64,000 nucleotides of DNA from Fragum whitleyi. Lineage: Eukaryota > Mollusca > Bivalvia > Cardiida > Cardiidae. The translations under genes and the position numbers were made by a program. The notes below the pieces were generated by a model that saw nothing but the letters and a program-made list of their open reading frames with translations, was not told the DNA's origin and made no database searches. The DNA is taken from the NCBI GenBank assembly GCA_948146395.1, contig OX411552.1:56222399-56286398 (forward strand), read 5' to 3'. Positions 44,461 through 54,292 of the stretch are shown here, in pieces (positions within the stretch are counted from its first letter, which is position 1; each line of letters starts with the position of its first letter).

Positions 44461-45271
44461 AACAAGAGGACCAAGATGGTCCTAGATCACTCACCTGAGT
44501 CTCTTTGACCCCTAGGACATCAAATAAGCTAAATAGGCAGATGGCCGAAAGGAGATAATTTCTACACAAAACCAAGGTCATTGAGTTTGGGCCACATTTG
44601 TGGCCTATAGAGTAATAACAAGAAAATTATCATTAAGACCCCTTTTCCTGTGATATGACATGGATCTTTCCCATTTTCAATAGTGTTCATCCTTGTGACC
44701 TGGCCAAGATTCTGACCAAGTCTCATGAAAATTGGGCCACATTTGTGGCCTTTAGAGTTTTAACAAGAAAATAGTCATTAAGGCCCTTTTTCTGTGATAT
44801 GGCATGAATCCTTCCCATTTTCATTAGGCTTCATCCTTGTGACCTGGCCAACATTCTGACCAAGTTTCATGAAGTTTGGGCCACATTTGTGGCCTCAAGA
44901 GCGTTAACAAGAAAATTAAGGCTTCCTTTCCCGTATTATAACACAGATCCTTCCCATTTTCAAAAGCGATCATCCTTGTGACCTAGCCAACATTCTGACC
45001 AAGTTTCATGAAGATTGGGCCCCGTTTGTGGACTTTAAGAGTGTAAACAAGGAAATTGTCAATAAGGCCCCTAATCCCGTGATGGATCCTTCCCATTTCG
45101 AGAGGGTTCATCCTTTTGACCTGAGCAACATTCTGACAAAGGTTCATGAAGTTTGGATCATATTTGTGGCTTCTAGAGTGTAAACACTTAAATAATTGAG
45201 GCCGGACGACAGACGACGGACATTCAATGATCACAAAAGCTCACTTTGCGCACGATGTGCTCAGGTGAGCT
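44461..45271 (+). mobile_element. Full hairpin-ended GCTCACCT element in gene B intron 2
   Basis: The left end AACAAGAGGACCAAGATGGT then CCTAGATCACTCACCTG and the right end GCGCACGATGTGCTCAGGTG then AGCTT. Four to five units contain TTCATCCTTGTGACCTGGCC, ACATTCTGACCAAGTTTCAT and AACAAGAAAAT. Its left terminus stops 8 nt from gene B exon 3, so on the gene strand the intron ends with the element's GGTCCTCTTGTT. Confidence 0.8.
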
Positions 45272-45904
45272 TAAAATCAAAACGCGTTAAATTACAACGA
45301 AGTATAACAAACACCCTTATCTGTTTAGTAAATAGAATTCAAAGAATAATTCGTTTGAATGTAAAATATTATCTGTATTATTGCATATTTTACAGATTTC
45401 TGAGATGGTACTTTCTCGCTGGACGGGTCACATTTGAAAATGATGCTTATCCTTTTCTGCAAAATATGTTCTAAAAGTTAGAAGAAAAAAATAGACGAAA
45501 ACATGTCGAAAAAAATATATGGGTTCGATTTGCGAAAGTTCACATGCTGATAAGTAAAATCCGTAAAAAAGAATAATTTCGAACACATATAGAGAGCATG
45601 CTTATAAAGTTTGACTATATTCTTGAATTAAATTCAGTTAACTTTTTTCAAAATCGACCCCATGCAAAATGTTCAATAATTTCAAAGACATGCAAAATTC
45701 CTATTGATTTATTTTTTAGGACAGACAGAGATTGCAAGAGGAGATATGTTTTGTGTAAGTTAAATTACTGTAACATTCACGATAAATATTTCATTTGGTA
45801 AACCAGTAATCAATCCGGATCTCATAACTGATCCTTCTCACGGTCAATGTTAAAAGTATACCTTTTGCTGTAGTGTGCTATAAAGGTACTCGTGTTTTGG
45901 CAAG

Positions 45905-46047
45905 AATTGATTTTAATGATAAAGCGGAGCGATTCGAATAGAGTAATGCAATGATTTGAACGGTATAAGTGATTGTTAGGTAGACTATGAATGAAGTTTT
46001 TGCTTGATTTGAATGGAGTGTCAATTTCACGATACACCTAGCTGTAG
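45905..46047 (+). repeat. MITE-1 right-end fragment
   Basis: GCGGAGCGATTCGAATAGAG and GGAGTGTCAATTTCACGATA then CACCTAGCTGTAG. The left end is missing. Confidence 0.45.
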
Positions 46048-46095
46048 TTACGAAGACAAACGAATGATGGACATTTCAGAAGACAAATATGAACA

Positions 46096-46350
46096 GAGGT
46101 GCGTTCGTTAGAGTGAGATGTAAAAAATCCTCTTTTATTAGGTTTTTAAGACGACATAATGAACGACTTTCGATAATGTGGGCGAAAACATTCGACGTCG
46201 TCTTGACAACTCGTTTTAAGCCAATACAAAACAATCTACGTTTCTTCGTTGAGATATCTTAATACTCTTATTAAGCCGTTTAAAATCTCGCTCTATCTTA
46301 AAAATCTTATTAAGAATGTTAAGAGTCTTTCTCTTACGAACGCACCTCAG
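46096..46350. mobile_element. About 250 bp MITE with GAGGTGCGTTCGTTAGAG ends
   Basis: Left GAGGTGCGTTCGTTAGAG and right CTCTTACGAACGCACCTC are 17 of 18 inverted matches. The interior contains further inverted AATCTTATTAAGA-type pairs. Superfamily not assigned. Confidence 0.65.
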
Positions 46351-46706
46351 CTAGGCTGGACCAATACATTTGTAGAATGCGCTGACTGAATTATCAATCT
46401 ACCTTTAGCGATGTTCAATCTCGAAATATCACCCGGCTTTTTTCACGGTCCATCCTCTTCACATTTTTTTTGTCATAGAAAACCCAATGGAATGACGGGC
46501 CATTTTAAATTGGTGTCATATCGTAAGTATTACTGATTCAAGTAACGAAATTTGCATTGACGTTTTGGCTATACGTGAAATGCTCCGACGTGAATTTATC
46601 TTCTGAAAGTGACTTGCATAGTCAAGTAAATAGAGGATATTGAATGAGTGGTCTTCTTTAAACTAGTCATTTATAAATAGATAACAAGAGTGCCATAATC
46701 ACAAAA

Positions 46707-47462
46707 TACGCCGCCACTTTGCTGCTGTTTCACGAAAATAATTGTAGACACTTATTATTTTGACAGAACCAAATTCAAAATTACCAAGTTTCATTTAAAT
46801 CAAGACAAAAAGTTAGGAGGAGTTGGCTTCACAAGGCTGCAATTTCAATAAGCCCCAGATACTAAGTTTTAAGGGGGTATAATTCACGGAAATAAATGAG
46901 CCATAAAATCCTTGATCCATGTTCATCTACAAATTATGGTGATGACATTGACCAAGTTTCATTTAAATAAAGACAAAAAGTAAGGAGGAGTTGCGTTCAA
47001 AAGGCTGCAATTTCAATAAGCCCCAGATACTAAGTTTTAAGGGGGCATAATTTAGGGTAAAATTAATTAACCATAAAATCCTTACTTCATGCTCATCTAC
47101 CAATTTCGGTTATAACATCCACCAAGTTTCATTTATATCCAGCCAGAAACTTAGGAAGAGTTGCATTCACAAGGCTGCAATTTCAATAAGCCCCAAAGAC
47201 TAAATTTTAAGGGGGCATAACTGAGGCAATAAGCCCCAGAGACTGAGTTTTTAAGGGGCATAACTCAGGAAAAAATCAACGAACCATAAAATCCTTCCTT
47301 CATGCACATCTGCCAATTGAGGTGATAACATTGACCAAGTTTCAAAAAGATCCCGCCTGAAATATAGGAGGAGTTGCGTTGACAAGAAAAGTGGACGGAC
47401 GTAAGGATGGACGGACGGACGGAGAAGATGACGCCAAAATACGTCCGACTGCGGCGGCGTAT
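46707..47462. mobile_element. Element with ATACGCCGCC termini and about 170 bp monomers
   Basis: Left ATACGCCGCC and right GGCGGCGTAT are perfect 10 bp inverted repeats. Inside are four units with ACCAAGTTTCATTTAAAT, AGGAGGAGTTGCGTTCA, AAGGCTGCAATTTCAATAAG and TAAGGGGGCATAA. A GGACGGACGGACGG run precedes the right end. The build is like the GCTCACCT family but the ends differ. Confidence 0.65.
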
Positions 47463-47925
47463 AAAAACGAGAATGCGCCGGGATTTTAATTTGTTTTAGA
47501 TGACGATTTTTAAATCGTACTGCGAAGCAGTAGATTTATATCTACCGTTTTCCAGAAATCCAGTCTGTTTGACCCACTACATTTTTACCATTATCTTCTC
47601 AGCAATGTGTTCAAACCAAATTATGTGTTTTCTAACACCGAAGAAACGGCCTTTTCAGTCACAATCTACAAACTTTGTTTATACCTTATTTACTTTTCGA
47701 CAAATAGAGAAGAGGCTAATACAAAATTTTATGTAATTTTCGCTTTAAGTAATTACCAGTTAGTATTTTCAGTGTTTATAACAAGATTTTCGGTTGAGTA
47801 AAGGAGTTGAAACGTACAATAGGTTAACTGTATAATTAATTTGTAGCACTTACAATATTACTGCTCTGAACTTTATCGAACGGTCATTTACCAGTTGTAG
47901 GGCTGACAACCAATCAAATTCTGTT

Positions 47926-48190
47926 ATGATTATCACTCGGTCAAAACCCACGCGTAAATTCAGACCACGTGGTATAGATGCAAATGGACATCGTCTGCTC
48001 GAAATGTGTCAATTAACTTGTTTATCATTAGTCAATAGTCGTCTGCACTCAAACAGGGAGCGTGGGAAGTTTACTATTTTTTCGTATGTGTTAACAAATA
48101 GAAATAATTTTGTAATTTTGAAATATTTGATTTCAATGAGCACTCTGATCACGCTCCAATCCTATTTTCATTAAATTCAAATTTGAGTAT
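47926..48190 (+). mobile_element. LINE endonuclease-domain fragment
   Basis: The frame reads RPRGIDANGHRLLEMCQLTC, LSLVNSRLHSNRERGKFTIF and, after a frameshift, SDHAPILFSLNSN. This is the N-x-x-G-x-x-LL-x-x-C ... G-K-F-T ... SDH-x-P-I layout of apurinic-type endonucleases in non-LTR retrotransposons. Only this domain is present. It lies in gene B intron 2, antisense to the gene. Confidence 0.65.
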
Positions 48191-49384
48191 GAAGAAAAAT
48201 TATTCAACAACAAATAAACCGACAAAAACATACGATAAACTGATATAGGGGTAAGTTCATATCGGACTCGGTTTCGACCCGAGTTAACCGGGTTTCCATC
48301 AGAACGGCCTCGGTTTCGACACTAGTGATGTCATTGTAACCTTTCAACCTCGACACTTCTGATCCTGGGTCAGGCCGGTGTTACTTGGATTCCAAAATGG
48401 CGTCGAGAATAGTGCACAACAATTCGATTACAAAAAAATAAATATTCTCTATTACTTTAAATAACAAATACTTTTTTTCTTATTTTATATAGTATTTTGC
48501 ACGAGTTTATCACATTTCTTAATGGGATAACGATATTTCATGGTAAATTAATTATTGTAGCGGTAAATGAGAAGTTTGTTTACTACCACCAGTGGGTAAT
48601 TCCGTTCACATGAATGTCTTTTCTGCGCATGCATATTACAGTCAATTTTAGATTATTACATCATCTCACGCGTCTCTCGGGCTGCCATTTGAATTTCCCC
48701 TAGGATAGCAGCAATAGCGATCTATTTTTAGAACAACTCATGAATAATCATAGAGTGCTGCTAGATTTAATTGATTTGTCAGAAACCAAAGATATAAATA
48801 GCATAGTTGGCGATTTCACGTGTTTCTTGAGGGAAAATGCATTTACAGTATTTGGGAAAACCCAATGCTTGAAATACAAACATGTTGGTAATCAAAATTG
48901 TAAATAGTTTAATGAAAAATGTTTGTTGCTAAACAGGCTTTTAAACTCTATAGAGAGAGGAATAATATTAACAGACAAGCTTTTAGCTTGGCGCGTGCTC
49001 ATTATAACAACGTAAAAATCTGCTAAGAAATAATTTAGACTAGCAGAGGGCTATCGAATCAGCAAACTTTCAAAATCGGACCCATGAGGTTGGATGAGCT
49101 GGCGATGTCCTCGAAAAGATGGAGTGTTAAGACAAAAAACTCACAAATTTAAAGATTTTACCAACTTTTATTGTCCAAATTTGAGCCCTTTTGATTGGCG
49201 AATTTTGCACTATCCCAGCCTCTCAATGATGTACGATTTACAGTGCTGACAGCACTTTGATTATAAATACTTTATTGTCTGAGCGCAAATTTGATTTTCT
49301 ATTCATAATTTGACACTATAAATTGAACATTTCAATTTTCCGCGTAACTTTTTTAACGCCGATTTAAACTGAAGTTACAATATA
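48191..49384. other. Intron sequence, nothing recognised
   Basis: It contains a tandem-like CTCGGTTTCGACCCGAG / CTCGGTTTCGACAC doublet near 48255-48320. Otherwise it is AT-rich with no supported feature. Confidence 0.4.
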
Positions 49385-49515
49385 TACATTATGGCGTCAT
49401 TTTGCGGTTACAAAAAAGCGTTGCTGTTCGCTCTGAGCTTATTTGCATAGTTATTTCACTAGTGTGATTACATCCGTGTTATATCAAACATATTCAACGG
49501 CGGGTTTTTTTAGGT
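49385..49515 (+). repeat. Dispersed repeat, copy 3 (AAAATATAACGTTGCC family)
   Basis: ATGGCGTCATTTTGCGGTTA, GAGCTTATTTGCATAGTTAT, CCGTGTTATATCAAACATAT and TCAACGGCG match the copies at 1790-1950 and 21985-22100. Confidence 0.45.
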
Positions 49516-49669
49516 AGGTCATATTACAATAACAAATATACCGTTCAAATGTATTATCCATTATTAATGCCCTGGCAGGGCGGAGTCTAGATAACGGGTC
49601 GTTGCACTTAAGTTTAAGAGAAATCAGCTTTTATCTAAAATAACTCGAGACCTTAAATCGTAGATTGGT

Positions 49670-49727
49670 AACCAAATATTCGTAACTTCAGCTTAATCAA
49701 GCTGAAGTTACGAGGCATTGGTAACCA
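49670..49727. repeat. Hairpin with 14 bp perfect arms
   Basis: CGTAACTTCAGCTT-AATC-AAGCTGAAGTTACG, with TTGGTAACCAA palindromes on both outer sides. It lies in gene B intron 2, about 225 nt downstream of exon 2. Confidence 0.55.
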
Positions 49728-49951
49728 AACGATGAAATTTGTTCACTCTCTTCAAAGCACGTGAATTCTTTAGGTTTTTGGATACAGTTATTTGCACGCG
49801 TAAACGATGATAACCGGCTGAAATTTGAAAGAACCCAAAGTATTGAATAGTAAACTTGCCAAATTACGCCACGGTAAAGCCCCGCCTTGCCAGTTCAATA
49901 ACTACGTAGAATACCATTTATATTCGTTTGCGACATGAACAAGTATCATAC

Positions 49952-50042
49952 CATAGCTATTGCATGTTCCAGTATCGTAGTTTACCATATAGCTCTGGTC
50001 ACTTGATATGTTCTTACATGGACTGTTATCCTCTGTCAATAC
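49952..50042 (-). CDS. Gene B exon 2: short two-cysteine linker exon
   Basis: 91 nt, with acceptor CGATGCAG before 50042 and donor CTATG|GTATGA at 49952. The peptide VLTEDNSPCKNISSDQSYMV then NYDTGTCNSY aligns with gene A exon 2 (SPC-NISSD-SY ... TGTC-SY). Phases are 0 in and 1 out. Confidence 0.72.
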
Positions 50043-50241
50043 CTGCATCGAAACGATTAAGCTGATAAGTAAACGATTTTGTGAATAATCCTTCAAATGT
50101 TTCGGACAACCCGCCTACCTAAATTAGTTTAAACATATATTCTTGCATAAATTAAAACATGTACTATACATTTGACAATTATTGATAAATTCTATTCATT
50201 AAAGATGAGAGCGAACCGAGAGTTTTTTTGTTTTTTTTCTT

Positions 50242-50433
50242 CTATATCATATTCAAAGGTCCTAAGGTCCTACCGAATGATGTGCGACTGCTGTCTGAAC
50301 ACACTTTAACGCGGTTTAGTATTAGCGAAGTTACATTTCTTCGACAAGTGTCATTTTGAGAGCACATAGAAGTAATATTGTAATGCAATCTGTATTCGTT
50401 GCTGTATTTCGTCTTGAACCAGTAGCCATCCAT
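50242..50433 (-). CDS. Possible extra or orphan cysteine-rich exon in gene B intron 1
   Basis: The open frame reads MDGYWFKTKYSNEYRLHYNI, TSMCSQNDTCRRNVTS and LNRVKVCSDSSRTSFG. It has three cysteines and several N-glycosylation sequons, so it looks like a secreted-protein exon. An acceptor-like TTTAG precedes CCCATGG, and a GT follows TTCG near 50257, but that donor is phase 1 and would not join exon 2 in phase 0. It faintly resembles the later half of a uromodulin-type D8C domain (GYWF ... C ... C ... VC). There is no counterpart in gene A. It may be a decayed exon. Confidence 0.3.
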   Translation of the reverse strand: MDGYWFKTKYSNEYRLHYNITSMCSQNDTCRRNVTSLILNRVKVCSDSSRTSFGRTLGPLNMI

Positions 50434-50839
50434 GGGCTAAACGAGCCTGCTTGACCAAGATCTATAGACTTTTCTATAAATTCTACTTATTTTTACCATT
50501 GTCTGTTTTTCCATAATGCTTATCAACAAACAGCAAATTGCTTGTCTAGATTCACCATTGTCATAGCAATTCAGACTGCACAAGTGTAATTGCTGTTTTC
50601 AAGCTCCTCTGTCAAAATAAACGATTAAGAAAATCCACGCTGCGATGAACATAATACAATTTCTCTTTAGTTAGGAGGATTTATCGAAAGTTACCAAAAG
50701 TTTCAGGGAAATGTATGAGTAACCCGGATCTGAAAACGGCTAACTAATAACCATTGCTTAGTGCACTTGAAAAACTGGCTTACAGGCACAACCGAATATT
50801 ATGAGACTGAATACATAGGTTGTCAACCATTACAAATTA

Positions 50840-51247
50840 TTAGTTAGTTACATCGTGAAATTGACAGTCACCTCAATCAAAACCATTCTAAATCGCTTAC
50901 TCAGAGCTCCATTCATTCATTCCAAACATGCACTCAAACCATTCAAAAATATAGAATCAACAACGTCATTCAAAATAGACATGGATAGTGAAAAATCGCG
51001 ATTTCACTCAATTAATTTAAATTGTAAGCGTCTTGTATGTTCTTGAAAAATAGGAAGTTATTTTTAGAATTTGTTTGCATTTTTTATGAAGGGGGATAAT
51101 TGATATCGCTAATTTTGTTAATCATGAACAAAATTTGCGACATTGGATTACCTCACAATAAATTCACTCAAAATTCGCTCCAAAAACTCATTCAATTTCG
51201 TTCCAAAATCATTCACCTTGTCAATTTCACGATGTTGCTTATTGTAG
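50840..51247. mobile_element. MITE-1 copy in gene B intron 1
   Basis: Left TAGTTAGTTACATCGTGAAA then TTGAC and right GTCAATTTCACGATGTTGCT. The centre holds TATCGCTAATTTTGTTAATC then ATGAACAAAATTTGCGACAT, an inverted pair. Confidence 0.65.
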
Positions 51248-51284
51248 ATCCGCATTCACCTTTAGTTGCAGACTTGATTTGTAT

Positions 51285-52551
51285 AAACAAGAGGACCATG
51301 ATTGTCCTAGATCGCTCACCTGCGACTCTTTGACCCCGGGACATCACATTTATTAAATAGGCAGATGTCAAAAAGGAGATAATTTCTACATAAGATCAAT
51401 ACCATGGAATGTTTTCAGCCAAGAACAAGACAGATATGACTTTTCACTCTTGATTTGTAAAACAGGAAGCGCGCGGGTGGAGCCCAAATGTGACCCCAGG
51501 GTCTTGATATGAACAAATGTCTTGATATGAACAAACTTCATAGAGGTCCATTAGATGGTGCTACAAACGAAACTAGATAAGCTGTCTGCCTTCTGGTTTC
51601 AGAGAAGAAGATTTTTGATGGTTATCCTATTTTCACCCATCGTGTTCAGATAAGCTAAAAGAGATGTGCCCGGGTGGATCCCAAATATGACCCCAGGGTC
51701 TTGATATGAACAACCTTGGTAGGGGCCCACTAGATGATGCTACATACCAAATATGAAAGTTGTCTGTCATCTGGTTTGGGAAAAGAAAATTTAAAAGATT
51801 TTCGCTCTTTGGTTCTATGTAAAAAGGGTTGCGCCCGGGTGGAGCCCAAATATGACCCCAGGGTCTTGATATGAACAAACTTAATAGAGGTCTACTAGAT
51901 GTTACTACAAACGAAACTAAATATGAAAGCTAACTGCCTTCTGGTTACAGAGAAGAAGATTGATTATTTTCATTTTTTTACTATACTTGCTCAGTAGAGC
52001 TAAAAGGGATGCACCCGGGTAAAGCCCAAATATGACCCCAGGGTCATATTATGAACAAACTTGGTAAAGACACACTAGATGATGCTACATACCAAATATG
52101 AAAGCCGTCTGCCATCTTGGTTTTAGAGAAGAAGATTTTTTAAGATTTTCAGTCTTTTATTCTATGTGAAAGGGGTTGTGCCCGAGTGGAGCCCAAATGT
52201 AACCCTAGGGTCTTGTTATGAACAAAATTGGTAGAGGTCCACTAGATGATGCTACATTCCAAATATGAAAGCTGTGTGCCTTCTGGTTTCAGAGAAGAAG
52301 ATTTTTGAAGATTTTCATATTTCCACCCTTTTTGTAAAGGGTATAGGGAAAGTTAATTTCCTTTATCTGAACAACTTTGGTAGAGCTTGACCCAAGGAAC
52401 ATTCCTTCCAAGTTTCATCAAGATTGGCCCACTGGTTTAGGAGGAGGAGAAGATGTTTAAAGAAATTGTGGACGACGCACGACTTACGACTGACGACGGA
52501 CATTGTACGATTACAATAGCTCACCTTGAGCACTTCGTGCTTGAGTGAGCT
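51285..52551 (+). mobile_element. Full hairpin-ended element, CCCGGGTGGAGCCCAAATAT subfamily
   Basis: Left AAACAAGAGGACCATGATTG then CCTAGATCGCTCACCTG and right CTTGAGCACTTCGTGCTTGA then GTGAGCT. Five units of about 165 bp repeat GGAGCCCAAATATGACCCCA, GGGTCTTGATATGAACAAAC, CACTAGATGATGCTACA and CTGCCTTCTGGTTTCAGAGA. The termini are the same as other copies but the internal unit differs. Confidence 0.78.
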
Positions 52552-53084
52552 GAAAAATGTATATCTATATTATAAATTGTTTCAGCCAAATTTTTGAGAC
52601 GCAAACTTACATTGCGAAAGCAGGATTTCCCTCTATGTTCAAAACTGAGGGTCATTTTGCCACATTATGACCCCCTTTAGAACTAGATAAAGAATGTTTC
52701 TTTGACAATTTTGGGAGTCATTTCAAAAAAGGGGGTCCAAATTCAAAGAAACAGGGGGTCATGGAAAACCCTGCGAAAGCCATAGATTATCACTATAAGC
52801 CAAAGTATCTGCCTTAACGAATACATGGACTATCTACATCACTGTATGCAAAATGTTGAAATCGGGATTTATCGGATGATATATTCAAACTATAAGTTTG
52901 CTAGCGGAAAAAATATGACGTAATGAATTAGTCATGGATTACGTCAAGGTGTCTAAATTTTGTAAGTATCTATTCTTTGTAAAGCACGTACCATATTTCA
53001 GCACTGACAATACGACGACGACGTAAAAACTAAAATAACTGACCTGCGTTCAGGATCACAAAAAGGTGAAAACAAGTTTTCCAA

Positions 53085-53224
53085 TTATACCCCGTTTTGC
53101 ACGTTATAAAAGGAAGGTAATAAATATCGCTCAATCGTCCTTAAAGTTCACTCAAAAATCCCACCGCACACTCATTCAATTTCAAAATCTTTCACCGTGT
53201 CAATTTCACGATGTTGTTAGTTGT
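53085..53224 (-). mobile_element. MITE-1 half-element beside gene B exon 1 donor
   Basis: TCAATTTCACGATGTTGTTA then GTTGT is the MITE-1 terminus, preceded by ATTCAATTTCAAAATCTTTC and ATATCGCTCAATCG. It is duplicated at about 56173-56312. It ends 12 nt from the exon 1 splice donor. Confidence 0.55.
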
Positions 53225-53237
53225 TTCAGTAACATAC

Positions 53238-53576
53238 CTGATTCGTAGCATCCCTCGTCCAAGATATAAAATTAGGAGTTTTCTGATAACTTATCGAGTA
53301 CTGCTTTTGTCCAAGGTAATGCTTCAAACGACATAAATGTCCACGGCTCTGGTAACTTCCCACTTTACAGCTGGTTACGGAATGACACAGTTTTGCACAA
53401 CCCTCTAGGCTAAGTATTTCGACAGTAGTAAAATAGTACTGATAATCATCAGGGAAGATGTTCGTTTCCATAGAAAATTTCAAATTTCGCATTAAATTTA
53501 CACCCAAACTGCTAATTATTGTCACAATTAAAATATATTGAACAACGAACATGTATTTCATTTTAAAATCTCTCAT
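53238..53576 (-). CDS. Gene B exon 1 (proximal copy): signal peptide and PAN/apple-like domain
   Basis: The ATG at 53576 (MRDFKMKYMF) precedes a hydrophobic signal (VVQYILIVTIISSLGV). The downstream ATGs at codons 6 and 9 are also plausible starts. The PAN-like module shows LEGCAKLCHSVTSC, YQSRGHLCRL and NFISWTRDATNQ. The donor is AATCAG|GTATGT at 53238/53237, phase 0. A TATATAAA lies at 53586-53593, which is close to the first ATG and favours one of the later ATGs if it is the TATA box. A MITE-1 terminus ends 12 nt beyond the donor. Confidence 0.78.
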
Positions 53577-53585
53577 TTGTGACGT

Positions 53586-53593
53586 TTATATAT
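53586..53593 (-). promoter_or_regulatory. TATA-like box upstream of gene B exon 1
   Basis: TATATAAA on the minus strand, 10 nt before the first ATG. It is duplicated at 56674-56681 before the second first exon. Motif match only. Confidence 0.3.
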
Positions 53594-54040
53594 TGTAAAA
53601 TATTAACTATTTTTATTCATAACCAGTAAAGATATTGTCACATTGAAGCTCCCTCAAGAACCTCGAAGACACGATCAACTTTTACTGGGACCATAGAATT
53701 AGAATCGTTGATAAAATCTTCAAGTTTCCTCCTTTCTTTCAATCGAGTGAACATTAAAGATCGGCTGTCTTTCGGACATAAATTATTAATATAACGGATT
53801 AATCAATGAACAGAACCTCATAAGAAATTATAGTTCCAATCAAGTGTATCGCTCACTTATACAGCGGATAATTGTTTGTATCATTGTAAGATCAATATAT
53901 ATATGAAAGAAAAAATTCCGTCTATATATATATATGTACGGTAATTTATAATGTAATGTTAAGTAAAAATGTTATAGAGTAACGTCCCTTTTAAATGACG
54001 TTACGTTAACGTCGTTACCATGTAACGTCGTCATTGATAC

Positions 54041-54090
54041 AGTGTAACTCCTGAAGATCATATTATATGTGAAACCGGTTGAGTTATATT
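54041..54090 (+). ncRNA. Hammerhead-ribozyme-like motif, copy 1
   Basis: Ordered as a type I hammerhead. Stem I 5' strand AGTGTAACTC 54041-54050. Core CTGAAGA 54051-54057 (fits CUGANGA). Stem II CATA-TTA-TATG 54059-54069. GAAA 54071-54074. Palindromic stem III ACCGGT 54074-54079. H17 is U at 54080. Stem I 3' strand GAGTTATATT 54081-54090, ten pairs including two G-U. All invariant core bases are present. The 10.1/11.1 position is a U-U mismatch, which would weaken it. Short palindromic stem III is typical of Penelope-like and metazoan retrozyme hammerheads. No cleavage evidence. Confidence 0.55.
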
Positions 54091-54177
54091 ACGATTAAAT
54101 GATGTAATTTGGCAGATTCCTTCATAGTTTTCTTTTTTCCCGACATTGATTATCCGTATTGTTATTTACAATACTTA

Positions 54178-54289
<112 letters not shown>

Positions 54290-54292
<3 letters not shown>

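Larger units (their letters stand above)
41099..53576 (-). other. Gene B: secreted PAN - sushi - C-type lectin-like protein (gene span, five exons)
   Basis: Tandem paralogue of gene A. The exons are 53238-53576, 49952-50042, 44212-44452, 42096-42223 and 41099-41313. All introns are GT-AG with phases 0, 1, 2 and 1. The joined CDS is 1014 nt (337 aa plus stop). Domain order: signal peptide, PAN/apple-like module, two-cysteine linker, sushi-like module, C-type-lectin-like domain. Frame is kept across every junction, and each exon aligns with its gene A partner, which strongly supports both models. A second first exon at 56326-56664 can splice in the same phase to exon 2. Introns hold hairpin-ended elements, MITEs and a LINE fragment. 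The role is probably secreted pattern recognition; this is inferred from the domains. Confidence 0.77.

Noticed and set aside
47500..47801. Overlapping 78- and 64-codon frames
   Set aside because: Overlapping open frames in AT-rich intron DNA without domain, splice or repeat support.
53066..53248. 60-codon plus-strand frame (repeated at 56154-56336)
   Set aside because: It covers the MITE-1 half-element and the antisense of the exon 1 end, and has no protein signature. Its two copies come from the segmental duplication.
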